Shown: positions 22,723-32,123 of the stretch, piece by piece
Layout: each line of letters starts with the position of its first letter
How positions within the stretch are numbered: position 1 is the first letter of the stretch
Origin: Flavobacteriia bacterium
GTDB lineage: Bacteria > Bacteroidota > Bacteroidia > Flavobacteriales_D > Crocinitomicaceae
DNA: 34,361 nt
Assembly: GCA_026391005.1 (NCBI GenBank)
Contig: JAPLEV010000040.1
Span: 1-34,361, forward strand
Reading direction: 5' to 3'
The notes under the pieces: generated by a model
Databases searched by the model: none
Told to the model about the DNA's origin: nothing
What the model saw: the letters and a program-made list of their open reading frames with translations, nothing else
Translations under genes and position numbers: made by a program

Positions 22723-24086
22723 TATCCTAACTTTTCAATGAGTTTATCCCCCAGTATTTTATAATCAATCCCATCAAAATTGCCCGATGACATAAGCAAA
22801 AGAATTGCATTGTTCCAGTCTTCAGAATAAAGATAAGATATAAAATTAGCGCTATCATCAAAAACAGTAATATTTCCGCCAAAACCATTTAATACATCTT
22901 CAGCAGAAATTGGAGTTAATTTTTTATGCGCCACGACCTCAGGATTAAAATAAACTATTGCATCGTCAGCTGCTAACATGGTATCCTTGTAATGGCTCAG
23001 AAATTCTTTATTTAAAGAAGAAAACGTATGTAATTCCATGCATGCGATTACTTTTCGAGTTGGGTATTGTTGTTTTATTGCGGATGTAGTGGCTTTTAAT
23101 TTTGAGGGTGAATGAGCAAAATCCTTAAAAAAAGTAAAGTCTTTATCTTCCACAACTTTCTGCAAACGCTTACCGGCACCAGTAAAATCATGCATAGCAG
23201 TTAAAAAATCCTGATTAGCTATTCCCATCGACTCTGCTAAAAACATAGCACCAACCATATTTTGCAAATTATGTGATCCAAAAATTTTCAAAGGAAATGA
23301 TTGCCCATTAAATTCCATCATTGTACCGCTCAATGTGGGCGTGAAAATTGGCGTTTTATATGGAATTGTTTGCAAGGAACTAGCATACTTATTTCCTAAC
23401 AGTTGCACATTGACATCTTCCTCATTGTAAATTAAAATTCCATTTGGTAAAATTAAGGAGCAAAAAATATCAAATTGTTCACAATAATTTTCAAATGTTG
23501 GAAATACATTAATATGATCCCAAGCAATACCGCTGATTAAAGCAACATTAGGATTATACAAATGAAATTTGGGGCGGCGATCAATCGGAGAGCTAAGGTA
23601 CTCATCGCCTTCCAAGACCATGAATTTTGCATCATCTGTAAGTTTTACCATGCAATCATAGCCGTCTAGTTGAGCACCAACCATGTAATCAACATTGATC
23701 CCTATTTTTTTTGTAGCGTGTAAAAGCATTGAAGTAATGGTAGTTTTACCATGACTTCCTCCAATTACTATCCTAATTTTATTTTTACTCTGCTCATATA
23801 AATATTCGGGGTACGAAAAAATAGGTATTCCTAATTCCTTTGCCTTTAATAATTCAACATTATCCTCCCTAGCGTGCATCCCTAGAATCACAGCACCTAA
23901 TTCTGAATGAATATTTGCGTCATTCCATCCAATTATATCCGGAAGAATACCCTCATTATCCAAGCGAGATTTTGACGGTTCAACAATCTCATCATCAGAA
24001 CCGGTAACTTTATAACCTTTTCGACTCAGGGCAATTGCTAAGTTGTGCATGGCACTTCCGCCGATAGCAATGAAATGTACTTGCAT
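22722..24086 (-). CDS. mpl: UDP-MurNAc:L-Ala-gamma-D-Glu-meso-DAP ligase
   Basis: Mpl, 454 aa, ligates recycled murein tripeptide to UDP-MurNAc, returning it to peptidoglycan synthesis. The N-terminal Rossmann-like domain starts VHFIAIGGSAMHNLAIAL (the Mpl variant of the MurC signature) with TGSDDEIVEPSKSRL. The ATP-binding loop is IGGSHGKTTITSML (about 108-121). Later Mur-ligase landmarks are DEYLSSPIDRRPKFHLYNP, AWDHINVFPTFENY and DFAHSPSKLKATTSA. These distinguish it from MurC by the residues after the P-loop and by the DRRPKF region; I am fairly but not fully sure of Mpl rather than another Mur ligase. It is the first gene of a two-gene operon with the class D beta-lactamase-family gene. 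Confidence 0.92.
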   Translation of the reverse strand: MQVHFIAIGGSAMHNLAIALSRKGYKVTGSDDEIVEPSKSRLDNEGILPDIIGWNDANIHSELGAVILGMHAREDNVELLKAKELGIPIFSYPEYLYEQSKNKIRIVIGGSHGKTTITSMLLHATKKIGINVDYMVGAQLDGYDCMVKLTDDAKFMVLEGDEYLSSPIDRRPKFHLYNPNVALISGIAWDHINVFPTFENYCEQFDIFCSLILPNGILIYNEEDVNVQLLGNKYASSLQTIPYKTPIFTPTLSGTMMEFNGQSFPLKIFGSHNLQNMVGAMFLAESMGIANQDFLTAMHDFTGAGKRLQKVVEDKDFTFFKDFAHSPSKLKATTSAIKQQYPTRKVIACMELHTFSSLNKEFLSHYKDTMLAADDAIVYFNPEVVAHKKLTPISAEDVLNGFGGNITVFDDSANFISYLYSEDWNNAILLLMSSGNFDGIDYKILGDKLIEKLG

Positions 24087-24155
24087 ATATTACTTTAAAA
24101 TGTAAATATAAAAGTAAAAGATAAACCTGAGAAATTAACGATAAAAAAAGAAGAT

Positions 24156-26849
24156 CTAGCAATCGGTTTTAACAACAAGGTTTGGAATAATGACACCAGC
24201 GCCACTTGAATTATTAAACCAAATAGACTCCGTTATCATAGAACCATTGAGGGTAAAAGAGGAAATACCTTTTTCGTTTCTCGTATGTTCAAAAACGACA
24301 CCATAACCATATTGATCCACAACAACTCTTCTTACAATAACGGTTACGACGAATCCTGCCGGATTTTTAATTTCATACACGCGCTCCGTTAAAGCGTTCC
24401 AAGCAAAACAATTACCCTTTTCGTCGCGAATATAATTTGGCGTCTTTACCGTTGATTCTATATAATTCGATTGTTTAACAATGGCTTTTGCCGCAAGTTC
24501 CTGTTGCGCCTTCGCTAAAGAATCTCTTTTAAAATTATCAATTTCAACTTGATTTTTAATTTGCTGTAGTTGATACGCCATCGAATCATTCATTGCCGCT
24601 GATTTGGCTTTTTCAATATCAATTTCATTTTTTCTATTTAGAATATTCTTCTCAGCACTAGTATGAATGCTATCTTGCTCCTTCTGTTGCTTTGAAAGAT
24701 AATCATCTAATATATTCTTATCTTTTTGAATTTTTTCAGCTGCCTTTTCCTGAATCTCGAGCGCAGCTAATTCGCGTTGTTTAATCGTCAGTTCATTTTC
24801 TAGAATAATCTTCCTTGTAGATGCAGCAAGTTCATCGCTATCTTTGACTTTATCGTTATTTAACACGTCAATTTCATTTTTAATTTTTGTGATTTCCTTC
24901 GCAGACTCTTCGCGCTTAACATCTTGAACCGTGTTTTTAAAATAATTTTCTAAATCAATATGATTTTTTAAATCAGTCAGATAATCATCATTCTCTTTTT
25001 CAGCTGAGATGCGAGTAAATTCCAATTGTTTAAATGATGCGCTTGCATTAGAAGTATCCAATAATATTCCCGGAGCCGTAAGCGTAATGCCAGACGAGTT
25101 TGATTTTAGTTGACCCTTGTTTTTATTAACAATAGTATTTAACGAATCTACCGAAAATTTAACAGCGGTCAATTCACCATTTGAAACCTTAGCAATGAGT
25201 GCTTCAGCATAAATTTCCTTTATTGCTTGATTTGCTATTAACGAATCTTTTAACCATACTAATTTTAATTTAGCAGTCTTAATATTATAATATTTCTTAA
25301 GAAGCTCAACGCGTGCTTTTAATGCAATAATTTCATTGTCACTACCTTTATTTTTAAGAGGGGGCTTCGATAAAAGATCGGTTGCTTCAGCAAGGTCTGA
25401 CGGAACTTTATCTATCGCTGAATTGACTTTAGCAATAGCGTCATTATAATTTTTTAAATCAGTATTTCTTTTTTCTTGAACTTCAGCAATATGAATTTTT
25501 ACCTCTTCAAGTTTAGCTTTTTGCTGGTTCTTGTCCATTATTGAATAAATCAATACCTCTGCTAACTTGTATGCGTTTAGGGCCTTATCATATTCAGACT
25601 TAGAGTTTAATTCATTGGCAATTTTTAAAGCTTGCCCTAAACTTGCGTCTAACTGATTATTTACAATTTCCTCTTGATTTTTTTTACTATTTGCATCCAA
25701 TAAACCAATTAATCCAATAATTTTTGTGTAATTATCTTTGGATTTCAAGTACTCCTTTGCATCATCGAATTTTTTTGCCGTTTTTAATTCTTCCGTGATT
25801 TGTTTTTCAATGTCTGCTGCTTTTATTTTTAATTTCAAATCGGCAATGTCTGTCTCAATTTTTGATTTGTCGTTAGCAGGAATAGAAAGTTTTAACGCTT
25901 TATTTAACTCAAGTATAGCATCACTATATTTCTTGTTTGCGATTAATTTATCGGCATTACTTTTTAATTTTATTAATTCCTGGGCATCCTTAGTTTGACT
26001 TGTTTTAGCGGCAATCAATCCTTTAATAATATCGAGTTGCTTTTTAGCTTCTGAATTTGAAGGGTCTTTTTTAATGACCTCATTAAATTTTGTCGTGGCT
26101 TCAGGGAATTTTTCAAGTTTAATGAGTTCCCCCCCTTCCTGAATTAGTGCGGCAATATCTGCCACTTTTTTTTCATCGGCAAGCAAAGCATCCCATCCTT
26201 TTTGATAATCAGCCTTCTTCAACAGAATGATACTGTCGTTTTGTTTTACAGTTAAAGCAGAATCTGCATATATGATCGCATTTTGAAGGTTCTGAGCACG
26301 AGCACTTGCATCAGCTTTCGACATATAGATGGAAACCAAGGCATCCATTTCTGCCGACTTAAATGCATTAATTATTTTATCCTCTGATTCCTTTTTGTAC
26401 CCTTCATCAGGAACCGATATTTTTTGGTCATTATCCCACGTAAATTTTTCAGCGTAGTCATTTGCTCCAATCGAAATTGAAACTCCCTTGTTAATTGCAA
26501 AAAGCTCAACAATTAATTCGTCAACTGCCTGAACAACACTCCCAGGCCCTCTAGTAGTTAAAGCTTTAAAGTCAAAATAAACTTTTTTAGTAATGTAATT
26601 AGGTTTTGATACTATCAGCTCAAAGAACACACTTTTATTTACTTTGGCGACAATGTTATATTCGCCAGTATTAGAAGTAATCGATTTTGATAAAGTAATC
26701 CCATCTTGAACAAGATAAAGCGTTGCTCCAAATAACTTATCCTTAGAATAATAGTTATTTACGGAACCAGGAATAATTATTTCAACCAATTGAGCCCTCA
26801 ATTGAGCACTGAAAACAATTACAAAAAATAATAAAATTTTATTTCGCAT
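24156..26849 (-). CDS. Large secreted TPR and coiled-coil protein
   Basis: 897-aa exported protein with a signal peptide to about residue 19. Residues 20-115 look like a carboxypeptidase-regulatory or Cna-B-type beta-sandwich (GATLYLVQDG, then NTGEYNIVAKV, then VSKPNYITKKVYF). Residues 160-470 are helical repeats of TPR type (AIIYADSALTVK, KFPEATTKFNEVIKKDPSN, KKYSDAILELNKALKL, YDKALNAYKLAEVL). Residues 640-790 are strongly coiled-coil, rich in Lys, Glu, Asn and Asp. The last 95 residues form a small beta-domain (GNCFAWNALTERVYEI to the final KTDC) ending in a cysteine two residues after a conserved-looking TES-W-NN region. Similar architectures are found in Bacteroidota envelope proteins linked to gliding or secretion, but no specific name fits. 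It has no T9SS tail. Confidence 0.8.
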   Translation of the reverse strand: MRNKILLFFVIVFSAQLRAQLVEIIIPGSVNNYYSKDKLFGATLYLVQDGITLSKSITSNTGEYNIVAKVNKSVFFELIVSKPNYITKKVYFDFKALTTRGPGSVVQAVDELIVELFAINKGVSISIGANDYAEKFTWDNDQKISVPDEGYKKESEDKIINAFKSAEMDALVSIYMSKADASARAQNLQNAIIYADSALTVKQNDSIILLKKADYQKGWDALLADEKKVADIAALIQEGGELIKLEKFPEATTKFNEVIKKDPSNSEAKKQLDIIKGLIAAKTSQTKDAQELIKLKSNADKLIANKKYSDAILELNKALKLSIPANDKSKIETDIADLKLKIKAADIEKQITEELKTAKKFDDAKEYLKSKDNYTKIIGLIGLLDANSKKNQEEIVNNQLDASLGQALKIANELNSKSEYDKALNAYKLAEVLIYSIMDKNQQKAKLEEVKIHIAEVQEKRNTDLKNYNDAIAKVNSAIDKVPSDLAEATDLLSKPPLKNKGSDNEIIALKARVELLKKYYNIKTAKLKLVWLKDSLIANQAIKEIYAEALIAKVSNGELTAVKFSVDSLNTIVNKNKGQLKSNSSGITLTAPGILLDTSNASASFKQLEFTRISAEKENDDYLTDLKNHIDLENYFKNTVQDVKREESAKEITKIKNEIDVLNNDKVKDSDELAASTRKIILENELTIKQRELAALEIQEKAAEKIQKDKNILDDYLSKQQKEQDSIHTSAEKNILNRKNEIDIEKAKSAAMNDSMAYQLQQIKNQVEIDNFKRDSLAKAQQELAAKAIVKQSNYIESTVKTPNYIRDEKGNCFAWNALTERVYEIKNPAGFVVTVIVRRVVVDQYGYGVVFEHTRNEKGISSFTLNGSMITESIWFNNSSGAGVIIPNLVVKTDC

Positions 26850-26895
26850 AATTCAAAATAATTCAAGCTTCAAAGTCTAAAGAATTTCATTCTAT

Positions 26896-26903
26896 TAACT
26901 TTG
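26896..26903 (+). promoter_or_regulatory. Promoter -7 element for the FAD oxidoreductase
   Basis: TAACTTTG matches TAnnTTTG, 39 bp before the ATG at 26943. It overlaps the in-frame TTG at 26901, which therefore cannot be the start. Confidence 0.5.
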
Positions 26904-26942
26904 TACACTTGCAAAAATGAGGATAATTCATTAATAAAAAAA

Positions 26943-28070
26943 ATGTTACAAATTGATCAGCTAAGCTATTGGGAAAAGACCACCTATTTTGATGGTTTTG
27001 ATGCGGTAATAATTGGAGCGGGAATCGTTGGATTAAGCACTGCAATAGCTATTAAAAAGCGTCATCCTAATTGGAGAATTTTAATCCTTGAAAAGGGCTA
27101 TTTACCCAGTGGTGCAAGCACCAAAAATGCGGGATTCGCTTGTTTTGGCAGCCCCTCAGAATTATTTGATGACTTAAAAAATAATTCAGAAAATCAAGTT
27201 TGGGAAACATTTAATTTGCGTTATGAGGGTTTAAAAACCTTATTTCAACTAATTGATCCTCAAAAAATTGATTACCTACCCTGCGGATCATACGATCTAA
27301 TAAAGTTAAATGAGGAAGAAATCAATCTAGACTTTATAAATTATCTTAATTCAGAAAGCAAAAAAATTACACACAAAAACAATACGTTTTTAATTGAAAA
27401 TAATCCAGGTGAAAAGTTTGGCTTTAATGGTATCAAATGTGCTTATTTTAATTCTCTTGAGGGAAGTTTACATACGGGAAAACTTATCGAACAACTTCAC
27501 CAAAAAGCGATTCAATTGGGAATTACCATTTTATTTGGCATTGAATGTCAAGGCTATGAATCTTCAGAACTTGGACTTTTACTTGCTCTAAATATTGGCG
27601 AAATGAAAGCAGACCGATTAATCATTTGTTCCAATGGTTTTGCATCTCAGCTCATCGATGAGGACGTTGTTCCTGCGCGAGCACAAGTTCTTATTACAAA
27701 GCCCATTGCTAATCTTCAGCTAGAAAGTACCTTCCACATGGATAAAGGATATTATTATTTTAGAACTATAAACAATCGAATTTTACTTGGTGGCGGCAGA
27801 AATACTGATATTACGGGTGAAACTACTACAGCAATTGAAACTACTGAAAATATTCAAGCCGTGCTTAAAACGCTCTTAAAGGAAGTCATACTGCCCAACC
27901 AATCATTCGAAATAGATTACGCTTGGTCTGGAATCATGGGAATTGGTGCATCTAAACAACCTATAATCAAAAAAATTAGTCCAAATGTTTATGCAGGTGT
28001 AAGAATGGGTGGAATGGGTGTAGCTATTGGTGCGGCTGTTGGTCAGCAATTAAGTGAGCTTATTGATTAA
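26943..28070 (+). CDS. FAD-dependent oxidoreductase, DAO family
   Basis: 375-aa flavoprotein of the D-amino-acid oxidase/glycine oxidase superfamily. The FAD-binding Rossmann motif is near residues 21-50 (AVIIGAGIVGLSTAIAI, with LILEKG as the acidic strand end), followed by SGASTKNAGFACFG, typical of the family's substrate-side loop. The C-terminal part has the second FAD contact (GIMGIGASKQPIIKKI and VYAGVRMGGMGVAIG). The substrate is unknown; an amine or imino acid is usual. The ATG at 26943 is used since upstream codons overlap the promoter. It converges on yaaA with a 12-bp gap that holds the palindrome TGAACGTTCA. Confidence 0.9.
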   Translation: MLQIDQLSYWEKTTYFDGFDAVIIGAGIVGLSTAIAIKKRHPNWRILILEKGYLPSGASTKNAGFACFGSPSELFDDLKNNSENQVWETFNLRYEGLKTLFQLIDPQKIDYLPCGSYDLIKLNEEEINLDFINYLNSESKKITHKNNTFLIENNPGEKFGFNGIKCAYFNSLEGSLHTGKLIEQLHQKAIQLGITILFGIECQGYESSELGLLLALNIGEMKADRLIICSNGFASQLIDEDVVPARAQVLITKPIANLQLESTFHMDKGYYYFRTINNRILLGGGRNTDITGETTTAIETTENIQAVLKTLLKEVILPNQSFEIDYAWSGIMGIGASKQPIIKKISPNVYAGVRMGGMGVAIGAAVGQQLSELID

Positions 28071-28072
28071 TT

Positions 28073-28082
28073 TGAACGTTCA
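28073..28082. repeat. 10-bp palindrome between convergent genes
   Basis: TGAACGTTCA is a perfect palindrome filling the 12-bp gap between the stops of the FAD oxidoreductase and yaaA. It is too short for a convincing two-way terminator and has no T run. Confidence 0.25.
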
Positions 28083-28835
28083 TTAACGCACAAAACACCA
28101 TTCGTCTTCCGTTGAATGGATGGAATCGTAGGAATAACCATCTACATTATATTTCTTTAGTTCATCGATGTCACTTAATTCATTTTGAATTAGAAAACGA
28201 GCCATTTTACCGCGCGCATTCTTGGCATACATCATGACCATTTTTAATGTTCCGTTTTGTTTCTCTTTAAATACAGGCGTTATTATGCGTCCCTTAATTT
28301 TCTTTACATCCAGTGCAGCGAAATATTCTTGCGATGCCAAATTCACAATAATGGGACTTTCTTTAAGAAGATTGCTTGGGCGATCTGCCCAAAATTGATA
28401 GAGAGTAGAACAATCCTTTTTCCAATTATACTTGGTTTTCATTTCTAAACGGTAGGGAGAAACCAAATCTAATGGACGCAAAACTCCATAAAGTCCAGAC
28501 AATATAAGAATTCTATCATTGGCAAGCGATAATTCCTTTAGCGTCAACGTGGCATAATCAAAAGAACGATAGACCTCCCCTGAAAACATAGAAATAGCAG
28601 GAAATAAATTACTATTATTTTCATGATTGTGGAGCCACTCTTTATTCCAACTGTAACATTCTCCGGCAATTTTTGAAGATACCCCCATCAAGTCCTTAAT
28701 TTCATCCATTTTTAATTTATGCAATGACTTCATTATTTTAGAAGCCTCCGGAAAAAACAATAATTCACTAGTTGTTTCCCCTTTAAATGAAGGGTGAAAT
28801 TGTAAGGTCTTTGTTGGTGATAGAATTATTTTCAA
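28083..28835 (-). CDS. yaaA: Peroxide stress protein YaaA (DUF328)
   Basis: 250-aa YaaA-family protein. In E. coli this cytoplasmic DNA-binding protein limits Fenton damage by lowering free iron under peroxide stress. Hallmarks: the N-terminal MKIILSPTKTLQF, then the central LSGLYGVLRPLDLVSPYRLEM with TKYNWKK, then VNLASQEYF and the C-terminal VMMYAKNARGKMARFLI. Length equals the family norm. The start is a TTG at 28835: it directly precedes the conserved KIILSP block, and an in-frame TAA lies four codons upstream, so no ATG is available. It converges on the FAD oxidoreductase and is divergent from the T9SS protein gene. Confidence 0.95.
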   Translation of the reverse strand: MKIILSPTKTLQFHPSFKGETTSELLFFPEASKIMKSLHKLKMDEIKDLMGVSSKIAGECYSWNKEWLHNHENNSNLFPAISMFSGEVYRSFDYATLTLKELSLANDRILILSGLYGVLRPLDLVSPYRLEMKTKYNWKKDCSTLYQFWADRPSNLLKESPIIVNLASQEYFAALDVKKIKGRIITPVFKEKQNGTLKMVMMYAKNARGKMARFLIQNELSDIDELKKYNVDGYSYDSIHSTEDEWCFVR

Positions 28836-28897
28836 ATTAAATTTTTAGTAAAATTAATAATATAGCTTTCCTAAACATACCATACTATAAATTGTTT

Positions 28898-28905
28898 TAT
28901 ATTTG
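28898..28905 (+). promoter_or_regulatory. Promoter -7 element for the SprB-repeat protein
   Basis: TATATTTG matches TAnnTTTG, 19 bp before the ATG at 28925. Confidence 0.5.
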
Positions 28906-28924
28906 AAATCTAAAATTTGTCTCT

Positions 28925-31900
28925 ATGAATAAATTATTACTCTCCTCTATTCTCCTGTTTATATTTCACTTTGCGAAATCTCAAACATCCACATTTTACG
29001 GAAATTTCACGCCAACAACAAGTTATTTGGTTCCTGCAAATGAAGAAGAAGTGACACCTAAAAACATCGTTATTAAACCAAATTTTAAAGGACGGGACCT
29101 TATTCAAGTGGACCAATCACCTAGCCACAACATTGATTGGGTATGGCAACAACACGAAAATTTACAAAAAACAACCAGCGCAACTGTTCTTTGGCAAGGT
29201 ACCGGTCTTGGTCAAAATTTATCACCTCCAGACCCAACCGTAGATGCCGATAGTACGGTGACCATACAATCTACTAACTCAGGTGGTGGTGCAGTATTTC
29301 GAATTTTCAATAAATCAACCGGAGCTATCGTAGCAAGTTCGTTAACAATGCAATCATTAGGAGGACCTACAGGCTTAGGTGATCCAATTGTATTATATTA
29401 TAAACCTGCAAAAAGATGGTTTTTAATGGAGTTTTCATCTTCTGGAAATAAGTTACTGCTGCATGTTTCACAAACAAGTAATCCTCAAGGTGCCTATTTT
29501 ACCTACCAATTTACCTGTCCGGGTTTTCCTGATTATCCAAAGTGGAGTTTTTGCCCAACCTCAGATGCTTTTCTTGTCTCTACAAACGAAGGAGGACCAC
29601 CTACCATTTATGCTATGAAACTTAGCAATTTATTAGCGGGAACAGCTTCTCCATTTATTGGAGTTGATATAGGATACTCACTGAATGGCTTTGGTTTTCA
29701 ATCAATTACCCCTGTTGATATAGAAGGAGATATTGCAGCACCAGTTGGTATGAAACCACTATTTGTTCGACATAGAGATGATGAATCGCATTCAAATGGT
29801 TCACCCGACAGTGGCACAAATGATTGGATTGAATTATGGGAAATGACAATTAACTGGGTGGCAAGTACAGCAACAGTTGCGAAGACACAAGATATCTCAA
29901 TAGCTGAAATCGATTCTAAATTATGTGGTTTAACAAGCTTTACGTGCGTCCCTCAACCAGGGACTACTGTAAAATTAGATCCATTAAGGGAAACGGTTAT
30001 GTTTAAAGCGCCCATGCGAATTTTTGATACCCACCAATCAATGGTGCTTTGTTTATCAACAGATGTTAATGGTGCTGATCGTGCTGGAGTGCGATGGATT
30101 GAAATAAGAAGAGCAACTGGAAGTCTTGGCACTTGGAGTCTTTACCAAGAAGGTACTTATGCGCCAGGCACAACTACCGCTCGATGGATGCCGGCAATTA
30201 ACATTGATAAATATGGCAATATCATTATGGCATATTCAACCTCTAGCAATACAGCTGGTGATTTCCCAAGTCTAAAAATGACCGGTAGAAAGCCGTGTGA
30301 CCCACTTGGACAAATGACCATGACTGAAACTACCATTATTGCTGGAACAGGATCCAAAACAGGTAATACAAGGTGGGGTGATTATCACCACATGTCAATC
30401 GATGATTTTGATGGAGAAACATTTTATTTCACAGGCGTTTATTATAGCGCTGCAACAAAATCAAATGTTTCAGCTATTAGAATGAACCCTGAGGCAACGG
30501 ATGCAATGATTGTTGCTGTTTATCCTGTAAATGCTGCTGCTATTTGTGGTTCTACAGCTCAAGTTGGTGTTGTCATTGAAAATAGAGGAACGAATCCTAT
30601 TACAACAGGAAGTTTTAGTTGGCAAGTTGGTGCTGGAGCAGTTACCAATGTTAATTATTCATCCAATCAATTAACAACTGTTGGCGCAAAGGATACCATT
30701 TTTATAACTGTTTCAGGCTTAGTTGCAGGTCCCAATACTATTACTGCAACTTCCATTTCAGTGAATGCCTCTACCCCCGATGAAAACACATGTAACGACG
30801 CAAAAGTTGCTACAATTACTGCGGGCACTTCTACCTTGTTAGTTAGTACGGTCATTAATACGGCACCGGGCTGTACCGTGAATAATGGTCAAATTACGAT
30901 CAGTGTTAGTGGTGGTGTTTCACCTTATGTATACGCTATTAATGGTGGTGCTAATCAAGGAAGTGGTGTATTTTCAAGTTTAGCGCCAGGATTAATTACC
31001 TATTCGGTAACGGATAATGCAGGATGTGCAGGAACAGGCAGCATACAATTATCCACTATTACGCAAATTGCTGTAACGTCCAATCAAATAAGTAACGTAT
31101 TATGTAACGGGCAGCAAAATGCAGCCATTCAACTTACAGCAAGTGGTGGCCAAAGTGCTTATACTTATTCACAAAATGGAATTACCTATGTGGCATCAGG
31201 AACGTTTACCAACTTAGCTGCAGGCACCTATGTTTTTTATGCAAAAGATGCCGCAGGATGTATTGGTAGCACATCAATTACCATTAACCAACCAACAGCT
31301 TTAGTTGCAACAGCATCACCAAGCACCGTTTCTTGTTTCGGAATGAATGATGGAATGGTTACAGCCTTAGCGTCTGGTGGTACCGCACCGTATACCTATA
31401 GTATTGATGGGACTAACTTTTCGTCAAACACTCAATTTACAGGTTTAGCACCTGGGCCTTACACCGTCACCGTGCAAGATGTTAATGGTTGTCAATACAC
31501 CTACACGACGACAGTGGTAGAACCATCTGCTTTATCAGTTGCAGCGGTATCTACCCCAGCTTCATGGAACAATGGAACAATTACCTTAACTGGTTCAGGA
31601 GGACTTGCACCATATACGTATAGCATCAACGGAACAAATTACTATTCAGGGTCATTATTCTCAATGCTTTTTTCAGGCACCTATACCTGCTACATTCAAG
31701 ATAACAATGGGTGTATTTCTACTACCACCATAGTAATTGAGGCGATTCAAGGAATTGAAGAAAATAATAATTCTAGTCTTCAAGTTAACTTACTTTACCC
31801 CAATCCAAACAATGGAACATTTGACTTACAAATTGACGGAGTAATTGGAGATGTGGTCAACTGCAAATTATTTAATATGCAAGGACAAGTTGTTTCTGAA

Positions 31901-32032
31901 TTCAAACTTGGTGCACAAAATGGCAGTGCCAAAAACACTATTGAAATGAGTAAAAAATTGGCTGCCGGACCTTACTTCTTAGGTATTTATAATAACAATA
32001 AAGCGTGTGTAGTAAAGTTCATAAAGGAATAA
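28925..32032 (+). CDS. Large T9SS-secreted protein with SprB repeats
   Basis: 1035-aa exported protein. A signal peptide ends near residue 19 (FHFAKSQ). Residues 80-530 form a large domain with propeller-like aromatic strands and phrases such as DPIVLYYKPAKRWFLMEF and WGDYHHMSIDDFDGETFYF. Residues 535-640 look like a CARDB or Ig-like domain with one cysteine pair (ICGS, NTCND). Residues 645-960 hold four SprB-type repeats of about 75 residues, with PYTYSIDG/PYTYSING, LAPG/LAAGTY and DNAGC/DAAGC/DVNGC/DNNGC. The C-terminal 80 residues are a type A T9SS sorting domain (LLYPNPNNGTFDLQI to the final KFIKE). SprB repeats occur in gliding adhesins, so a surface-attachment or enzyme role is possible. 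A UUCG-loop terminator follows. Confidence 0.88.
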   Translation: MNKLLLSSILLFIFHFAKSQTSTFYGNFTPTTSYLVPANEEEVTPKNIVIKPNFKGRDLIQVDQSPSHNIDWVWQQHENLQKTTSATVLWQGTGLGQNLSPPDPTVDADSTVTIQSTNSGGGAVFRIFNKSTGAIVASSLTMQSLGGPTGLGDPIVLYYKPAKRWFLMEFSSSGNKLLLHVSQTSNPQGAYFTYQFTCPGFPDYPKWSFCPTSDAFLVSTNEGGPPTIYAMKLSNLLAGTASPFIGVDIGYSLNGFGFQSITPVDIEGDIAAPVGMKPLFVRHRDDESHSNGSPDSGTNDWIELWEMTINWVASTATVAKTQDISIAEIDSKLCGLTSFTCVPQPGTTVKLDPLRETVMFKAPMRIFDTHQSMVLCLSTDVNGADRAGVRWIEIRRATGSLGTWSLYQEGTYAPGTTTARWMPAINIDKYGNIIMAYSTSSNTAGDFPSLKMTGRKPCDPLGQMTMTETTIIAGTGSKTGNTRWGDYHHMSIDDFDGETFYFTGVYYSAATKSNVSAIRMNPEATDAMIVAVYPVNAAAICGSTAQVGVVIENRGTNPITTGSFSWQVGAGAVTNVNYSSNQLTTVGAKDTIFITVSGLVAGPNTITATSISVNASTPDENTCNDAKVATITAGTSTLLVSTVINTAPGCTVNNGQITISVSGGVSPYVYAINGGANQGSGVFSSLAPGLITYSVTDNAGCAGTGSIQLSTITQIAVTSNQISNVLCNGQQNAAIQLTASGGQSAYTYSQNGITYVASGTFTNLAAGTYVFYAKDAAGCIGSTSITINQPTALVATASPSTVSCFGMNDGMVTALASGGTAPYTYSIDGTNFSSNTQFTGLAPGPYTVTVQDVNGCQYTYTTTVVEPSALSVAAVSTPASWNNGTITLTGSGGLAPYTYSINGTNYYSGSLFSMLFSGTYTCYIQDNNGCISTTTIVIEAIQGIEENNNSSLQVNLLYPNPNNGTFDLQIDGVIGDVVNCKLFNMQGQVVSEFKLGAQNGSAKNTIEMSKKLAAGPYFLGIYNNNKACVVKFIKE

Positions 32033-32049
32033 TAAGACAAACCTTGTGG

Positions 32050-32075
32050 AAAGCACCTTCGGGTGCTTTTTTTTT
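32050..32075 (+). terminator. Intrinsic terminator with a UUCG tetraloop
   Basis: AAAGCACC/GGTGCTTT is a perfect 8-bp stem closed by C(UUCG)G, an exceptionally stable tetraloop, followed by T-rich sequence. It lies 17 nt after the stop of the SprB-repeat protein. Confidence 0.93.
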
Positions 32076-32123
32076 GACCTTTTTTCGATAAATAAATCTA
32101 TTTTTATACTCTTAATAACAAAA

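Noticed and set aside
26901..26942. TTG start for the FAD oxidoreductase
   Set aside because: It overlaps the -7 promoter element; the ATG at 26943 is at normal distance from the Rossmann motif.
30850..31750. Possible DNA tandem repeat or CRISPR-like array
   Set aside because: The periodicity is of protein SprB repeats of about 75 residues with diverged DNA; there are no short identical direct repeats with spacers.
32046..32123. GTG start for the M3 peptidase
   Set aside because: It would translate through the UUCG terminator and T run; the ATG at 32124 begins the family sequence.
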